DNA from: Chlorops oryzae
Lineage: Eukaryota; Arthropoda; Insecta; Diptera; Chloropidae
Reading direction: 5' to 3'
Length of the DNA stretch: 64,000 nucleotides
NCBI GenBank assembly: GCA_020466095.1
Contig: CM035808.1
Coordinates: 18,517,853-18,581,852, forward strand
The first letter of the stretch is position 1. Every line of letters begins with the position of its first letter. Below are positions 1 through 12,700 of the stretch, one piece after another. Under the pieces are notes generated by a model, which had not been told where the DNA came from, ran no database searches, and saw only the letters and a program-made list of their open reading frames with translations. A program made the position numbers and the translations under genes.

Positions 1-139
1 AAATTTGGCACTAAAGGAGCGACGATTAGCGCTAATCTTTAGCTTCCTAACGAGAATAAACTACACTCTGCCCATAAACATTTGGCGCGTCTATATCTTA
101 TACAAATTCCGATATTACGCGAGGCGGCTAAATGAGGGC

Positions 140-230
140 TGAAAAAACTCTGGCTAACGCGGAACTCGAACACACCAGTCCGCAGCGAGCACAAATTACA
201 AGACCGACTCTCAACCATTCAGGCCACAGC
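140..230 (-). repeat. tRNA-derived SINE head (antisense)
   Basis: Read on the minus strand, this stretch has the spacing of an internal RNA polymerase III promoter. An A-box-like TGGTTGAGAGT lies at about 208-218 and a B-box-like GTTCGAGTTCC at about 161-171, near the ends of a roughly 80-base tRNA-sized segment. It is probably the head of a tRNA-derived SINE. I do not see a clean cloverleaf with paired acceptor arms, so I do not call a tRNA gene. The rest of 1-430 shows no gene. Confidence 0.45.
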
Positions 231-436
231 AGGCATACAACAACGATTGCCCAATCGGCCATATAAGCAGAACTGTTGAATTCAATACTTCAATGCAATT
301 ATAATCATTTATAATTCATATAAATAAATAATTCAAAATTTAGAGTTTTTCATTAATTGAAAATAATCACGATTATTTGTGTACATTTCGTTATCAGAAA
401 ATGCTAAAAATCAGGAATGTTAAAAACGTTTCTGCT

Positions 437-533
437 GCTATAAGTTATAAGCTAGATTTAACCATATAACATGGTCTTAGCTTATAACCTAGATTTGGCC
501 TATAACCTAGATTTAGCTAATAACCTAGATTTA
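437..533. repeat. short tandem repeat, about 22-bp unit
   Basis: Four degenerate head-to-tail copies of a unit containing TATAACCTAGATTT are visible, separated by short variable spacers such as GGCC and AGCTAA. No coding signal accompanies them. Confidence 0.7.
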
Positions 534-619
534 AGGAGAAACCCCTATTTATATAACTAAGCTTAATAAAATCAGTATTATAAAAGTATGGCAGTTTGTG
601 AAAGTCCGCATCAGAACAC

Positions 620-1320
620 TGTGATTTATTTTACTATTGTTTCCTCTGTCTTCCACTCTCTTATTCTGGCTTCTTCTGTCTTCCTCTATCTTCATCTGTC
701 TTCCTCTGTCCTCCTCTGTCTTCCTCTATCCTCCTCTGTCTTTCTATGTCTTACACTGACGTCTTCTTCCCTCCTCTGTCTTCCTCTATCCTCCTCTGTC
801 TTGTTCTGTCGTCTTCTCCCTTCCTCTGTCTTCTTCTATCCTCCTCTCTCTTGCTCTGTTTTCTTCTGTAGTCCTCTGTCTTCTACTCTTTTATTCTGCC
901 TTCCTGTGTCTTCTTCTTTCTTCTTCTGTCTTCCTCTGTCCTCCTCTGTCTTGCTCGGTCGTCCTCTCCCTTCCTCTGTATTTCTCTGTCTTCCTCTGTC
1001 TTTTTCTGTCCTCCTCTGTCTTCTTCTGTCGTCTTCTCCCTTCCTCTGTCTTCTTCTATCCTCCTCTCTCTTGCTATGTTTTCTTCTGTCGTCCTCTGTC
1101 TTCTACTCTTTTATACTGCCTTCCTCTGTCTTCTTCTTTCTTCTTCTGTCTTCCTCTGTCCTCCTCTGTCTTGCTCGGTCGTCCTCTCCCTTCCTCTGTA
1201 TTTCTCTGTCCTCCTCTGTCTTCTTCTGTCGTCTTCTCCCTTCCTTTGTCTTCCTCTTTCGTCGTCTGTCCTTCTATGTCCTCTCTGTCTTCCTATGTCC
1301 TCCTCTGTCTTCTTCTGTCC
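620..1320. repeat. homopyrimidine minisatellite, 10-bp unit with 220-bp higher-order period
   Basis: About 70 copies of a 10-base unit close to CTCTGTCTTC or CTCTGTCCTC, almost purely C and T on the plus strand. A higher-order repeat is superimposed: the block around 811-990 recurs at 1031-1210 with matching unit variants (GTCTTCTCCC, GTCCTCTCCC, TTGCTCGGTC), an offset of 220 bases. Long open frames through it encode only Ser/Leu/Val/Cys-rich repeats and are not genes. Homopurine-homopyrimidine tracts of this kind can form triplex DNA; that is inference. Confidence 0.9.
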
Positions 1321-1329
1321 CTTCTCACG

Positions 1330-2620
1330 CGTTCACTCACCGTCGCTGTTCCATTCCACTTTGTTTCATTTTGCACCAACCATATGTGGATGCATGTGGA
1401 ACTTATGTGGAACAAAACGGATAAGGGCGGGACACTATATATACAAAATATTTTGCATTAATTTGGTATCGAACGGTTCGGGAAAGCGGTCGCCGACACA
1501 GACAGTATTATTAGCAGAAATTATCAACGAATTTTATAAAAATTAGTATAAAAAAAAAAAGAAAATTATTAGAAATAATCAAAAATTAAAAGAATTCATA
1601 TTAAGTTTTGCAGAACAGCCTAAAAGTATGCAACAGAAATCTGTGTGTCTAAAAAAGTTTTTTGTCATTTTCACGCTACAGTGAATTTTTCTTTAACGGT
1701 TTTATGTATTTTTCTTCGTCGAAATTCCCTTTGAATCGAACTGAACTCGTTCGCGTTTGAAAGTGTTGAAATTAATTCGGTTTTTTCCTTTGGGAAACGC
1801 AAATCCTGAGAGCCTTTCTATTGATTTTCATCAAACAAAAAGGAGGCGGCTGCAAGTGTAGGAGTTGAGTCATTCGCATTCTGGCTAACATCTTCAATGA
1901 ATAAAATATACTTATATTTCTGATTTCCATTATCCTTTTACGAATGCATAGATAGAAAAAAATAGAAAAATAAAAGAAATTGCCAATTCTTCGCGTTCAG
2001 CTGTTGTGAGAATAAAAAAATTGTAATGCAGCGAAGGAAAAAAAAAATGTGTGGGGGAAAAAGGAAATTTTTTCCGTTCCAATTTCGAGTGTACCAGAGG
2101 CACCCACTGCGCCTGTCTCCGTTCTCACTCTGTCCCCCACTCACGCGCTCTCCTCTCTCTCACGCTCTCTCTCACCATCTCTGTTGCTCCCCATCAGCTC
2201 ACTGTTGTTGTTCTTCCTTTTATACTCTCTTGAAATTTTGCACGTGCTCCAATGAAAACAAAATGTAAATAAAGCGGCAACAACAACAAAAAGAATTTCC
2301 GGAGGCTTTTTTTTTATTTTATTCCTGCATGCCACCGAAATGGAAATGAAACATCCGAACTGAATTTTTTAAATTATGAAATCCGCTTTAATCGAAATAT
2401 ATTCTCGGTTTATGTGCCAATTTAGTGCGATGATTCCATTTTCCGTTCATTCGAGTATTTGAAAAACCAAAAAAAAAAAAAAAAACAAAATGGCCCCTGA
2501 AAGGAGTACACGTGGGCGGGCCATACTGACATCCTCTTGAATTATTTATTAAATCGCGTATTTGTTTTGTACTTGTTTTCTGACGTGGACTTGTGAATTT
2601 TTCAGCAGAGCACACAAAAA
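1330..2620 (+). promoter_or_regulatory. presumed upstream and 5' UTR region of the AIP3-domain gene
   Basis: No coding exon was recognised here. A CT-rich block with repeated CTCTCTC (GAGAG on the other strand, GAGA-factor-like) lies at about 2150-2175, followed by TTTTATACTC at about 2218. These could belong to a promoter for the gene whose first coding exon starts at 2621. Neither the transcription start nor the 5' UTR splice structure can be fixed from sequence alone. Confidence 0.3.
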
Positions 2621-5600
2621 ATGTTGATACGCTGGAAAAATAAAGACAAAAGTGCGTCGCAAACGAGCAGCAGCAGCAGCAGCACAAGCTCCTCGAAGAA
2701 AAAACGAAAAGGACGCGATGGCGGTAAGTGGGGACGGTCGGATGCGTACTGAGTGGTCACCCACTGTGCTCTCAAAGAACAAGTCTGAATTATTTATTTG
2801 AATCGAAAATGCGAGCAATTAGAACTTAAAAAAAACTGTCAAAGCTCCCAACGGAATATTTGATTCGAAGTTTTTCTCATCTTCGCTCGTTTCAAAAGGC
2901 AGGAAAATTAGGTTTTCTTGGAAACTTGTTGTAAACCATTTTTAAGTCACATTTATGGCAATTTTCTTTTTCAACTTAAAGCTCCTGGGGGATTGGATGA
3001 AATCTTCTTCAGGATAAAAAAACTTAATAAAAATATATTATGTCCTTTAAGGGCGACATTAGTAATTTAAAATCTCATTTCACAGTGGCGATTTGTCTTT
3101 AGTCGACTTATACTGTTTTTGTCTCACATGGCGAAGAATGTTAATTTCCTTTGAAAATTTTGAACCCTTTCTTTTCTTCAAAATTTTCGCTCAAATTCCA
3201 TCTGGTAATATCCATAATAACATAATTGTGATACATTTTTGAGGTCGTGGAATATTTCAGTTTTGATGATTTTTCTTCTGATTTTGGGTAAAAACTGTTC
3301 AGTCTTGCAGTGGCAACACGGTATTAAGAAGCACTCAGATGCAGTTAGTTTATAGGAAGAAGTTGGCCAGTTTATAAGTTTTCTATAATTTAATCAAAAA
3401 ACTTTTGAAAAATTCTCACCGTTTTGGGAGCTATGGGCCAGAAACGTTAAAAAGAGGTGAAAAATCATACAATTTATGAGATTTTTCCAATTTCCAGCTA
3501 CTAGATGAAGTTTTTTTTTGGACCCGTTAGTACTACAAATATTTTTCTTGAGTCTAGGGCTAAAACATTGCCTTACATGGGAAAATAAAACATTGAACGG
3601 TTTCCGAGATATACACAGTAAAAACTAAAGTTTAAATTTAATACCAATTTTGGTTTTTATATATAACAATGCCAAAAAGGAATTATATTAAAACCTTTTT
3701 GGTTTAAAAAAAAGAGAGAGACAAAATTGAGAATTTTTCGTATGAATTATAATAAAAAAAAATTTATGCATAGAGCGAAAAGAAATGAGAGATATTGCCT
3801 CACAACCTGATGTCAGCGAGTTCAATCCCCGGTCAGGCGAGCGTCATTTTTTTTTTTTTTTTGATGAATAAGTAGGTAACAATATGTTAATATATTATAA
3901 TAAAAATTTAAGAGTAATAAAAAGCTTGCAACCAATTTTTTTATGAAAAAAAACCTTAACCTTAAGCTCGAAAAAAACGTGTAGTATTTCTACAAAAGAG
4001 GAAAAAAAATAATAAAAAGAAAGATTCCAGCAGAACTCTCATAGGAGTTCTTGAAACAGCATGACATGACGACACACCCGTTTTTGAAGGTACAGTAGAA
4101 TCTCGCAAAAGTTACCGCTCGAATGAGTTAAACGCTTGGTTAAGTTAATCGAATTTCAGCGCCCACGTAGCGTTCTAAAAAGTTAATTTTGGCGTTAACT
4201 TTTCTGAGCGTAATTTTTTTTCTTTTCCTTTTTTTCCTTAAATCAACCCTATTTCATGTGTAGGGGAGAGGAGCCTAATACCGTACAGCGGCTAATTCCG
4301 TACAGGCGATTTCTAACAGAAATAATAGATAATCATGTGTTTTTATTTTTTTTAAATGTTCGTATAGTACTCTTTAGTATATTATATGTCAGATGTTATT
4401 TCATCAGTCTTTGGAAAGGTTTTCGTAAGATTGCACGTGGTTTGTTTTTGCGCTCGTTGATATAACTTTTCATCGTCAGAAAATAAGCCGTTAGTAGATA
4501 TTTTTATAGAATTTTGGACCAAAGGTCTTTTTTTTAAGGATTTGAGACTGTAAGGAAGAAGATATTGACGGTTTTTATCAGAAGTATAGTTGTTTTTATA
4601 ACTATAAGGTTTTTAACCCCAAAACTCGATTTCGGGTAATTCCGGTATTACCCGCTTTCATAAAAAAATTGGAGTCAGGAACGCAAGGTGCATCTGCAAG
4701 TGTGCTAGGTGGTGTACCGGATATATCCACATATATTGATCCCGATGACATACCAAGCATATCAAAAGGGAACATGAGTTCATCTCTAGAAGTGTCATTC
4801 AGTGATATTTCTAAACTGCCATGTCTTCAGGAAAATCATGAAACACAAAGAGCACGTGAAAAGAGAAGGACGCAACACTCAATTATACTCACTTCCAGTC
4901 CAATGAAGGCCTTATTAGAAGAAAAGGAGAAAAAAAGATTGATTAAAAGAGAAAAAGAATATGAAATTAAAAACAAAAAGAAAACAGCAAAAGAAAATAA
5001 ATCGAAGAAACTTAAGATGTCCATATTAACCAAAAAGAAATCCACAACAAAGTCGCAAGATATCGAGTTGTGCCCTATATGTGGTGAATTTGGAAAAAAT
5101 AATGAGCTATGGTACAGGTGTATCTCATGCGGAAACTGGACACATGTTATGTGCAGTGGGGAGATTTCTGCGGATGATACACCTGTCTATTCTGCAACTA
5201 ACTCCATGTATTTTCATTTAATAAGCTTTTGTATTTAATATTTTATTTCAAAACACTTGTTTGCTTCGGTTTTTGTCAGAATAAGCTTTTTAAGTTGTTT
5301 TTTACTGAGAAAAAAAAAAAAAACCTTAAAACTTATTCAAAATTGTTTTATTTCAAAAAGAAATCCTTACATTGCTTTTCAGATAAGAGTGTACGAAATT
5401 AAACTATCGTTGTACGGAATTACCCTCCACTGTCGGGTAATTCCGTACTTTGGGTCTTTTCAATTTATATGCTTTCAAAGCTTTTGTATGAGGCTTATCT
5501 TATTTTGCTTTTGTCACATAATAATTAAATAAATTTGGAATGTTTTGAGCCAATACTCAATGTCCTAACTTTAATAGTTTCTAAGAGAATGACGGTTAAA

Positions 5601-6723
5601 GTTAGGTGTACGGTATATGCCTCCTCTCCCCTATTACGTGGAATAGCGAAGAAAAACAAAAGAAGACAACGCAAATCATAACGATAGCACTTAAAAGTGA
5701 CAAATTCTATCTAAGCGTGCAACCTTATTGTGAAATAGGAGTTGTGCGCGAGTAGATCTTGTGTATGTAAAATAATTATAAATATGGTTTAAATCAAAAG
5801 ATTTAAATAAAATAAGAATGTTATGTTTGCAAAAATAGATTTTTATGCATGTAGTCGCTATTTCTTTAATTTTTTCGATTTTGAAAAAAATTTGGAAAAG
5901 TTAATAATTCGGAAAAGTTGATTACCCCTGGGACAAATCGATTAACTTTTGCGAGATTCTACTGTATATCGATAATTCAACTTTATCGCTGGCAACTATG
6001 ATTTCTCCTTCCCGAGTACATCAAAGTTTAAAATTTACTTTACCTTTTCCAAGCCCCAATTTTTCCACAATTTCTTTCGCCTGCGACTGGGTTCGAACTC
6101 GGACCTTTCAGAATGCTAAGCAAAAACGTTTCCAGTACGCCAACAAGCGATATCATTCGCGCGTGCTAGATTTATTATATCAACGTTCGAGAAAATCGAA
6201 CAATAGACGCCTCGCATGTTTGTACGATAGCTATGTAATCGCGACAGCAATTTGACAATTTGAGAATTTTGTTCGATTTTGAGACCATTTAAAACCGAAA
6301 GGTATTAAAATTAAACTTTTTAGTATTGAAATTAAAATTTAATACTAAAAAGATTTAATTTTATACCGATTGGTTTTAATTTTAAACCTGTAGTTTTTAC
6401 TGTGTAGCCATAAGTAAGTGCGCAACTAAATTTTCGGCCAAACTTTTTGAGATCGATTAAAAAAAAAAAAACCGGACCCAGTCTGACTAAACCAAATATG
6501 AGGCGCTACTACATTCACCAAGTACTTTCAGAAACTGCAGGAAAATTTCGGTTTACATTTTACGTGTTCCACAGTGTAATTGGAAAGTAGCTACCTAAAT
6601 ATTATAATAGGCGGTCTTCAAAATTTAGAATCACCTCTCAAAAGAGCGATATAGATTAGGAACGAGGTCAAAGGGATCCTCTCTCTCTTTCTCTGTCTCT
6701 CTTTCTTTCTTTCTTTCTCTCCT

Positions 6724-6759
<36 letters not shown>

Positions 6760-9700
6760 TGTATTTTCATTCGGTATTCATTCCTCCCAGCTTGCTTAAC
6801 ACTTATCTACATCCCTGTTGTGGCTCTGGGATAGCGTAGGGGATGCGTGCTATGCTCTTGATCTTAGGCTCCGAGATTCGATTCCCGGCACAGGCGAAAC
6901 GGAGTGTAATGTTCGAAGCCTAGCACTGGTTTTTCAAAAAATCGCATGTTAGGGGCACACTACATAATAAGACGTACACTCACACAAACACAAGAAAACA
7001 AGAATGTATATTTTCTAAATAAAAAAAATTTATATCATTTTGATTCTTTCGACAGAAGACTGGCAAAACGAGAACAAATCCGGACGCATGCCAACGAACG
7101 AGCAAAACGAAGATCGTGCAGGTAGGGCTAAGCATACAAAATAAATCAAAAAAATAAAGAATTTCACATAATAACAACAAAACCGATTTTTTTCTGCCTC
7201 ACCGTAATTAGGGCGCCGAGCGATGCGTCGTGGTGAGTAAATAAATTTAGCAAAAAAAAAAATAATAATAATTCGAAAAAAACAAATATTAATTGCGAAA
7301 ACTTTTCATTCCGCAGAAGATCCACGTCGTCATACATTGGGCGGTGATATGTTGGCCTACGCACAGAATCAGGGACAGCTACAACAGCGTGCAATGGACT
7401 TGGAGGTAAGTACGAGCAAACGATAATCAATATGACTTAATATATATACTTTAGAGACTCCTTCTAATAATAATTTCTCTAATTTCCAAAGATGGGAACA
7501 CGATCGCAGAAGAGCAAGAAGGCAAGTACCCCGTCACCAAACCAATTTCAATTTTTTTGCAATACGAATTCAATCAAATTATTTCGATCCATTTAGAGCC
7601 AACCGATGCGCGGCTATGTGCCGGTCATTACAGGTCCACTCTTCGATGAGGATCCTGGAATAATGTCCGAAGTTGAGACGGCAAGTACCGGCTTTAGGCG
7701 CGGCAATAAACAACGTTCTTCTCTACCGGTCGTTAGGACCCCATCGAAGACTCTAGAGCGGCCGCTGGGTCTAGTGTTCTTGCAATATCGCTCGGAGACG
7801 AAGCGGGCTTTGCTACCCAATGAAATTACCTCGATCGATACCGTGCGCGCCTTGTTCGTACGTTCGTTTCCGCGTCAGCTTACGATGAACTATTTGGAGG
7901 GACCCAATGTTAAGATTTATATACACGACGCTAGCAAGGATATGTTCTATGAGCTCGAAGATGTTCGCTCGCATTTAAGAGAGATTCGCGATCGTTCAGT
8001 GCTGCGTCTCTTCGAGTCGAACGAAGTTGCTGCACCGCAAATACTACCAGGTGGTCCCGGCATTCCGCAACCATTGCCACCGCCTACTCAGCCGCACTGG
8101 GACCAGGATCAGGTACATACATTTCGATCTAATCACGATTGTGGGCCATCGTTAATTATTTCTTTTTTTTTTTTTTCTCACCCCTTTAAGAGCTATTTCA
8201 GTGAGCCTGAATTCGATTCGGACTATAAAAACCAACATGTGCATAAGTCGAAGGTTAGTAAAGAGCTTAAGTTAAGACATTTTTTTTTTTGTTGTCCAAG
8301 CAATCATCGTCGATACGGTTAAAAGTATAAGTAAATTTATTTTAAATATTTTAAATTAAAAACAATTTTCATTAAGTGATTGAACTAATACCGTGTATGG
8401 AAGGCATTCTCGCACTATTGAGTTTTTTGTTCGCATCCGATCCAGAGCGAGATTTTGTGGAAGTGAAAACCTATTTTTTTTTTTTTTTTTTTGAACGGAA
8501 ATCCCTGTACTTTTTGTTGTTGTGTTATAAGGACGAAAGGACGTCCTCACATTATGTAGTACCTAGTATATTCCTTCCATGACTAGTGGCAACAAAAAAT
8601 TGATGTATCCAAAATGTATCTATACACAGTGTAGCTTCGTTCTTAGAAATCTCCACAACCGCCGACGCTGTTTCCCTTTAGCGCATTATCCATGCTTTCT
8701 TGGACGTCTTTCCAAGCAAAAACGATTGCGCCCTGGAATGGCTCCGATTCGCAGCTATTGCAAAGTAACATAACCGCTCGAACTTCTTCCTCGGCGGGTT
8801 CACGATCGTGTTCAGAAAGCTCCTCGTCGAGGCTCATTTTCGTGCTGAGATCATGTTTGAATTGCTGATCGCCGAAGCCCGCCAGGCCGTCGAACGTGTA
8901 GTCTGCAGCGTTTTCGAGACCATCTTGTCCATTGTCAACAATGACACCATCGTTTATCAAAACGAGCTCACGTTTCTTGACATTCTTTTCCCCATCGTCC
9001 TTGTCCGTTGGCGTCTTAGTGGATCTAGCGATTCTAGTTGTTGATTTTGTCGAATTATTCTCGGAATTTTCCGCATGCCTCTTGAAGAAGAATCGCGTCT
9101 CCGTTTCATCGACGAACTGTATATTATTGGGACTAATCGTTGGTACTTGCGATATCTGTTGGTGGAAATTGAGACTTCCCTGAAGGCCAAGCAATTGTTG
9201 GGCCACCAAACGCGATCCGGCATTGATTTGGCCATTGACAAAGCTCGTTTGAATCGTTGCCGTTTGTACGGGCCTCGCGGTAATACTCGGCGGCACGATT
9301 CCACCAACCGAGGTGAAACCGAATTGCGTTGGACTGCCCATCATGGGTGGCTTAACCGTTGCTGGTGGCTGGGCTAAATTAATTCGCACTCGTGCCGGTA
9401 TTTGACCATTGGCCAGCAATTTGTTCATCGGTTGTGGTCGAATCATCTGGAGGGGAAATTCTTGTAATTAAACCCGAAAGGCAGGAAAAAAACATTGAAA
9501 GGGCCTTGAACACCTACCGGCGGCGGAGCGCGTGTTGTCGTTGAAATCTCTTGGCCGTTATGGTCGAACCGGTGCGCATGATGATGTTTGTGATTGCGAT
9601 GCGCCTTGCCAGCGCTCAACGCAATGCGATAGATTTGCACAAACGTTACTTCGAAATGTAAGCCTTGACATACCTCGCCGGTTATGGATGGGCCGCCAGA

Positions 9701-12700
9701 GAAGAGCTTTCCATTTGCCGGTAATTTGTGCCCAACGAGCTGTAAGCAGAGTTTCGGCGTTTTGTTTTGTGCATTGCAACAAATGTTGCATTGTGTTAAC
9801 ATAATGTTTTGTTATTATTTTGCTTTGGTGGCCTTTTTTCTTAATTTTAATTTTATTTATATTTCTATTGTTTTTTGTGTGTCTGTGTTTCGATTTTTCT
9901 TTGAATGAAGACTCACTCACCGAATTGTGAAAACCACGTCCAATGCGTTCGGATTTCATCCAAACTTGCCATTCACCAGTTTTGCCATTCCATGACGAGC
10001 ACATGTGATGCCATTGGCGCATGCGCAACGGATAGTTGAGTCTACAATGTCAAATGCGGAAAGATTATCGATGACAATGCATAACAAATTTTGTTTACAT
10101 CTTATTACACGAATGTCGTCGTACCTGTACACCTGCTGACCTTTTATGGCCATCGAGATAAAACTGGAATTCATTGAATTTGCAATCCAGAATTGAACCG
10201 AACGTGGACTTGTCTTGTCTGCAAAGAAACGAAAGGAATTAATATTGGAGTTATTTTTTTCTTATTTTATTATTATTAGATAAGTACTTGATTTTATATT
10301 CTAATAATCGAAAATGATTAATTGATGACATTTTGTTCTGACTGTGGGAAAAATTGCTGACCGCTTTGGTCGACCAAAACATACATGTTGAAGATTTAAT
10401 TTACCCTTCGAGAAAGGCCCTAAAATTTTGGCACGGTTCATCGCCGCATTAATCAATCATTACTAATGGAAATATTAATTGCCGTTTAAGATTTCAAGAG
10501 CAGCATTTTGCGTAATCAAGGCCAGCCAATCCGACGAGCTGCTCAGACTCAGTATGAGGCTTGATGAAGTTTTAACCATGCCAAGCATTTTATGCAACGC
10601 CATCTGAAGCTGCCAAAGCATAAAGAGTTTTGCATAACAAAGAAGCGTGAAGCTGACCCAATCGATTCAATTCAATTGAGCTCTGTCGATTCGATTCGAA
10701 TTGATTTTGATTTTCTGATCGAAACCATTAACAAATTGGAACAATTTTTTTTATTATATTTTTTTTTTTTGGCCCAGATGTGGGAAACCAAAATTTTTTT
10801 AGATGCTCTGATTTCTAGGAATCTTGATGGTCACGTATTTCTTTTACAAAAAGTTTAAAGGGGTTTTCCGAGCTTTTTTGAATTGTTTAGTTGAGATTTA
10901 TATAAATTGCAATTCCAGGAGTTTTTTGATTCCCGAAAATGTTCAACACACGAAAATAAATGGAACCAATTCCAATGAATGGTTGAAGAAATCTACTAAC
11001 TGATTAGAAAGAATCGTCCTTTGATATTTATTGAGTGAATAATATTGACCTACTTAACCCTGCTGTTAGCTTAAGAAAAAGTTACACTAAATGCCTGTGG
11101 GACCATTTGGGTCCTCAGTGTATTTTCCATCAAAATTACATTGAATTTATAAGATTTCTAATTATTGGTCCCACGGCAACAGCAGGGTTAAGGAAATGTT
11201 CAAAGACCCCAAACAATGAAGAAATACAGTGCGACTATAAATATTTCTGAGGTATTTTTCGTGATAGGATTTGAAAAAGTTTTCCCATTCTAGGTACACT
11301 GGGAAGGGAATAAAGTAGGAGCAGGAATTTCGAATATTTTTCAGCAAAATCTATCACGTTTTCCCTTAGAATACTTCCTTCTTTCACGGAGTAAAATTTG
11401 TAGGGAAAAATTTGCCGGGCAATATTCATTCAGAACAGGTCTGATTGTGTGTGAATAGAGCTTCTGATCCCATTGAAGATTCTTTTAGATCCAGCTTAAT
11501 AAGACAATCAAAAACTTAATAAGGTACCGGAGAATATCTATGAATATTAAAAAACAATTTTTTTAAATCTCTAAAACTATCTGAGGACTCCTTCAAATGG
11601 AGTTTCGATTTCAAAATTTCCTAATCGTCAAACCAAACCTTCCCACGGTTTCGAACGAAGACGCTAATTGAAAACGAGGATATCAATGAAAATTGCTTCA
11701 CCGCTGCCCACAACCGTCTCAAAAAATTTTTTTTATTTTTTATGAATTATCCATTTTTGGCTCCACAGTTCGTCCCACAATGATCGCCACAAATACACTG
11801 AAGAGAAAAAAAAATATAGGCCATCCAACATAAGGCAAAACGTGCACCAAATCTTCGAATAGCGAGCATCCAAATAACCAAAGCCAATAGCCAATTTGGT
11901 GACGGAGTGAATTATGCTGTGAATTGAGGTGCCTAAAGCGCATTGAGGTGCCATTTCTCTTGACGCGGCACATGGCATTCTGTAGCAGACATTTCGTAAA
12001 ACTAGATCTGGTTCATTGGAGTCCATTCGAGTCGAGTCGAGTCGAGTCGATTCGAGTCTATTCAATTCGCGTCGCATAGTGTTTCTTTTTTCTTTTTCTT
12101 TTTTTCTTTTGAGTTGAGAGTCAATCAAGCAGCAGCCAATTTTGTGGTTTCAAGCCGCAATGCAGCTTCAACTTGATGAAGTAGTTTGCAGCAATTATGC
12201 TGAACGCCGTGGGCCCAGGCATCCCAATATGGAGTGCAATGGAAGTCTAGAACACGCATTTTTTCGCAGTGATATTGCGCGCATGATCTGGCAGCAAAAA
12301 ATAATAAATAAAAAAAAATTTAAAAAAAATAATAAAATGGAAACGGCGCTCGAATATTTCAATGTTTCAATGCAGTTTCGATTTGTGATTTGTGTCACAT
12401 GTTGTAACTGGAAACCTGACTCTTATGCAATGGTAATTATAACGAGCGTACCATATTACAGCAAAAGCATGGCAAAGTGGCTGGCTGCAAGCGATTTTTC
12501 TTAGGCTGCGCATGCGCTTTAAACGAAAGCATCAATTGTGTGGCACTTGGCCACAGTTGAAAACAAACATGTCGAAACATAAAACGAACGAACGTTCAGC
12601 TTAGAAAGTCTTTTTTTTTTTTTTTACATATAATAAAAAAGATATAAGCGTTTGGCAGCTGGCTTTTGCCTTTTGACGGTTGGCTTTTGGCGGTTGGTTT

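Larger units (their letters stand above)
4091..5966. mobile_element. middle element, pogo-like MITE
   Basis: The terminal inverted repeat CAGTAGAATCTCGCAAAAG is present at 4093 and, reversed, ends at 5964. Flanking TA dinucleotides at 4091-4092 and 5965-5966 fit a TA target duplication. CAGTAGAATCTCG-type termini are usual for pogo-like elements. Without the inner insertion it is about 500 bp and non-coding. Confidence 0.8.
3612..6406. mobile_element. outermost inverted-repeat element of a three-level nest
   Basis: Left end CACAGTAAAAACTAAAG at 3614 and right end (reversed) CACAGTAAAAACTACAG ending at 6404 form terminal inverted repeats of about 30 bases with a few mismatches. Each is flanked by TA. 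The left arm (3614-4090) and right arm (5967-6404) are separated only by a second element, so this one was the first to insert. Both arms carry inverted tRNA-like sequences with B-box-like cores: GAGTTCAATCCCC at about 3819, and GAGTTCGAACCC on the minus strand at about 6087-6101. No transposase of its own was seen. Confidence 0.75.
7056..8253 (+). other. CG32809: exons 2-7 of the AIP3-domain gene (N-terminal conserved block)
   Basis: Six short-spaced exons lie in 1.2 kb. Two are tiny (21 and 30 nt). Exon 4 encodes EDPRRHTLGGDMLAYAQNQG. Exon 6 (516 nt) carries the conserved N-terminal block. Exon 7 encodes SYFSEPEFDSDYKNQHVHKSK. From exon 4 on the junctions are phase 0, so exons 5, 6 and 7 could each be skipped without breaking the frame. 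Confidence 0.88.

Noticed and set aside
588..1546. Long open frames through the CT-rich repeat (up to 278 aa)
   Set aside because: They encode only Ser/Leu/Cys/Val repeats produced by the 10-bp pyrimidine unit; no stop arises because the unit lacks one in those frames.
9678..9681. Possible splice donor GAG|GTATGT inside exon 5 of the pentraxin gene
   Set aside because: Reading through keeps the frame and continues pentraxin-like sequence (FEVTFVQIYRIALSAGK), so the exon was left whole.
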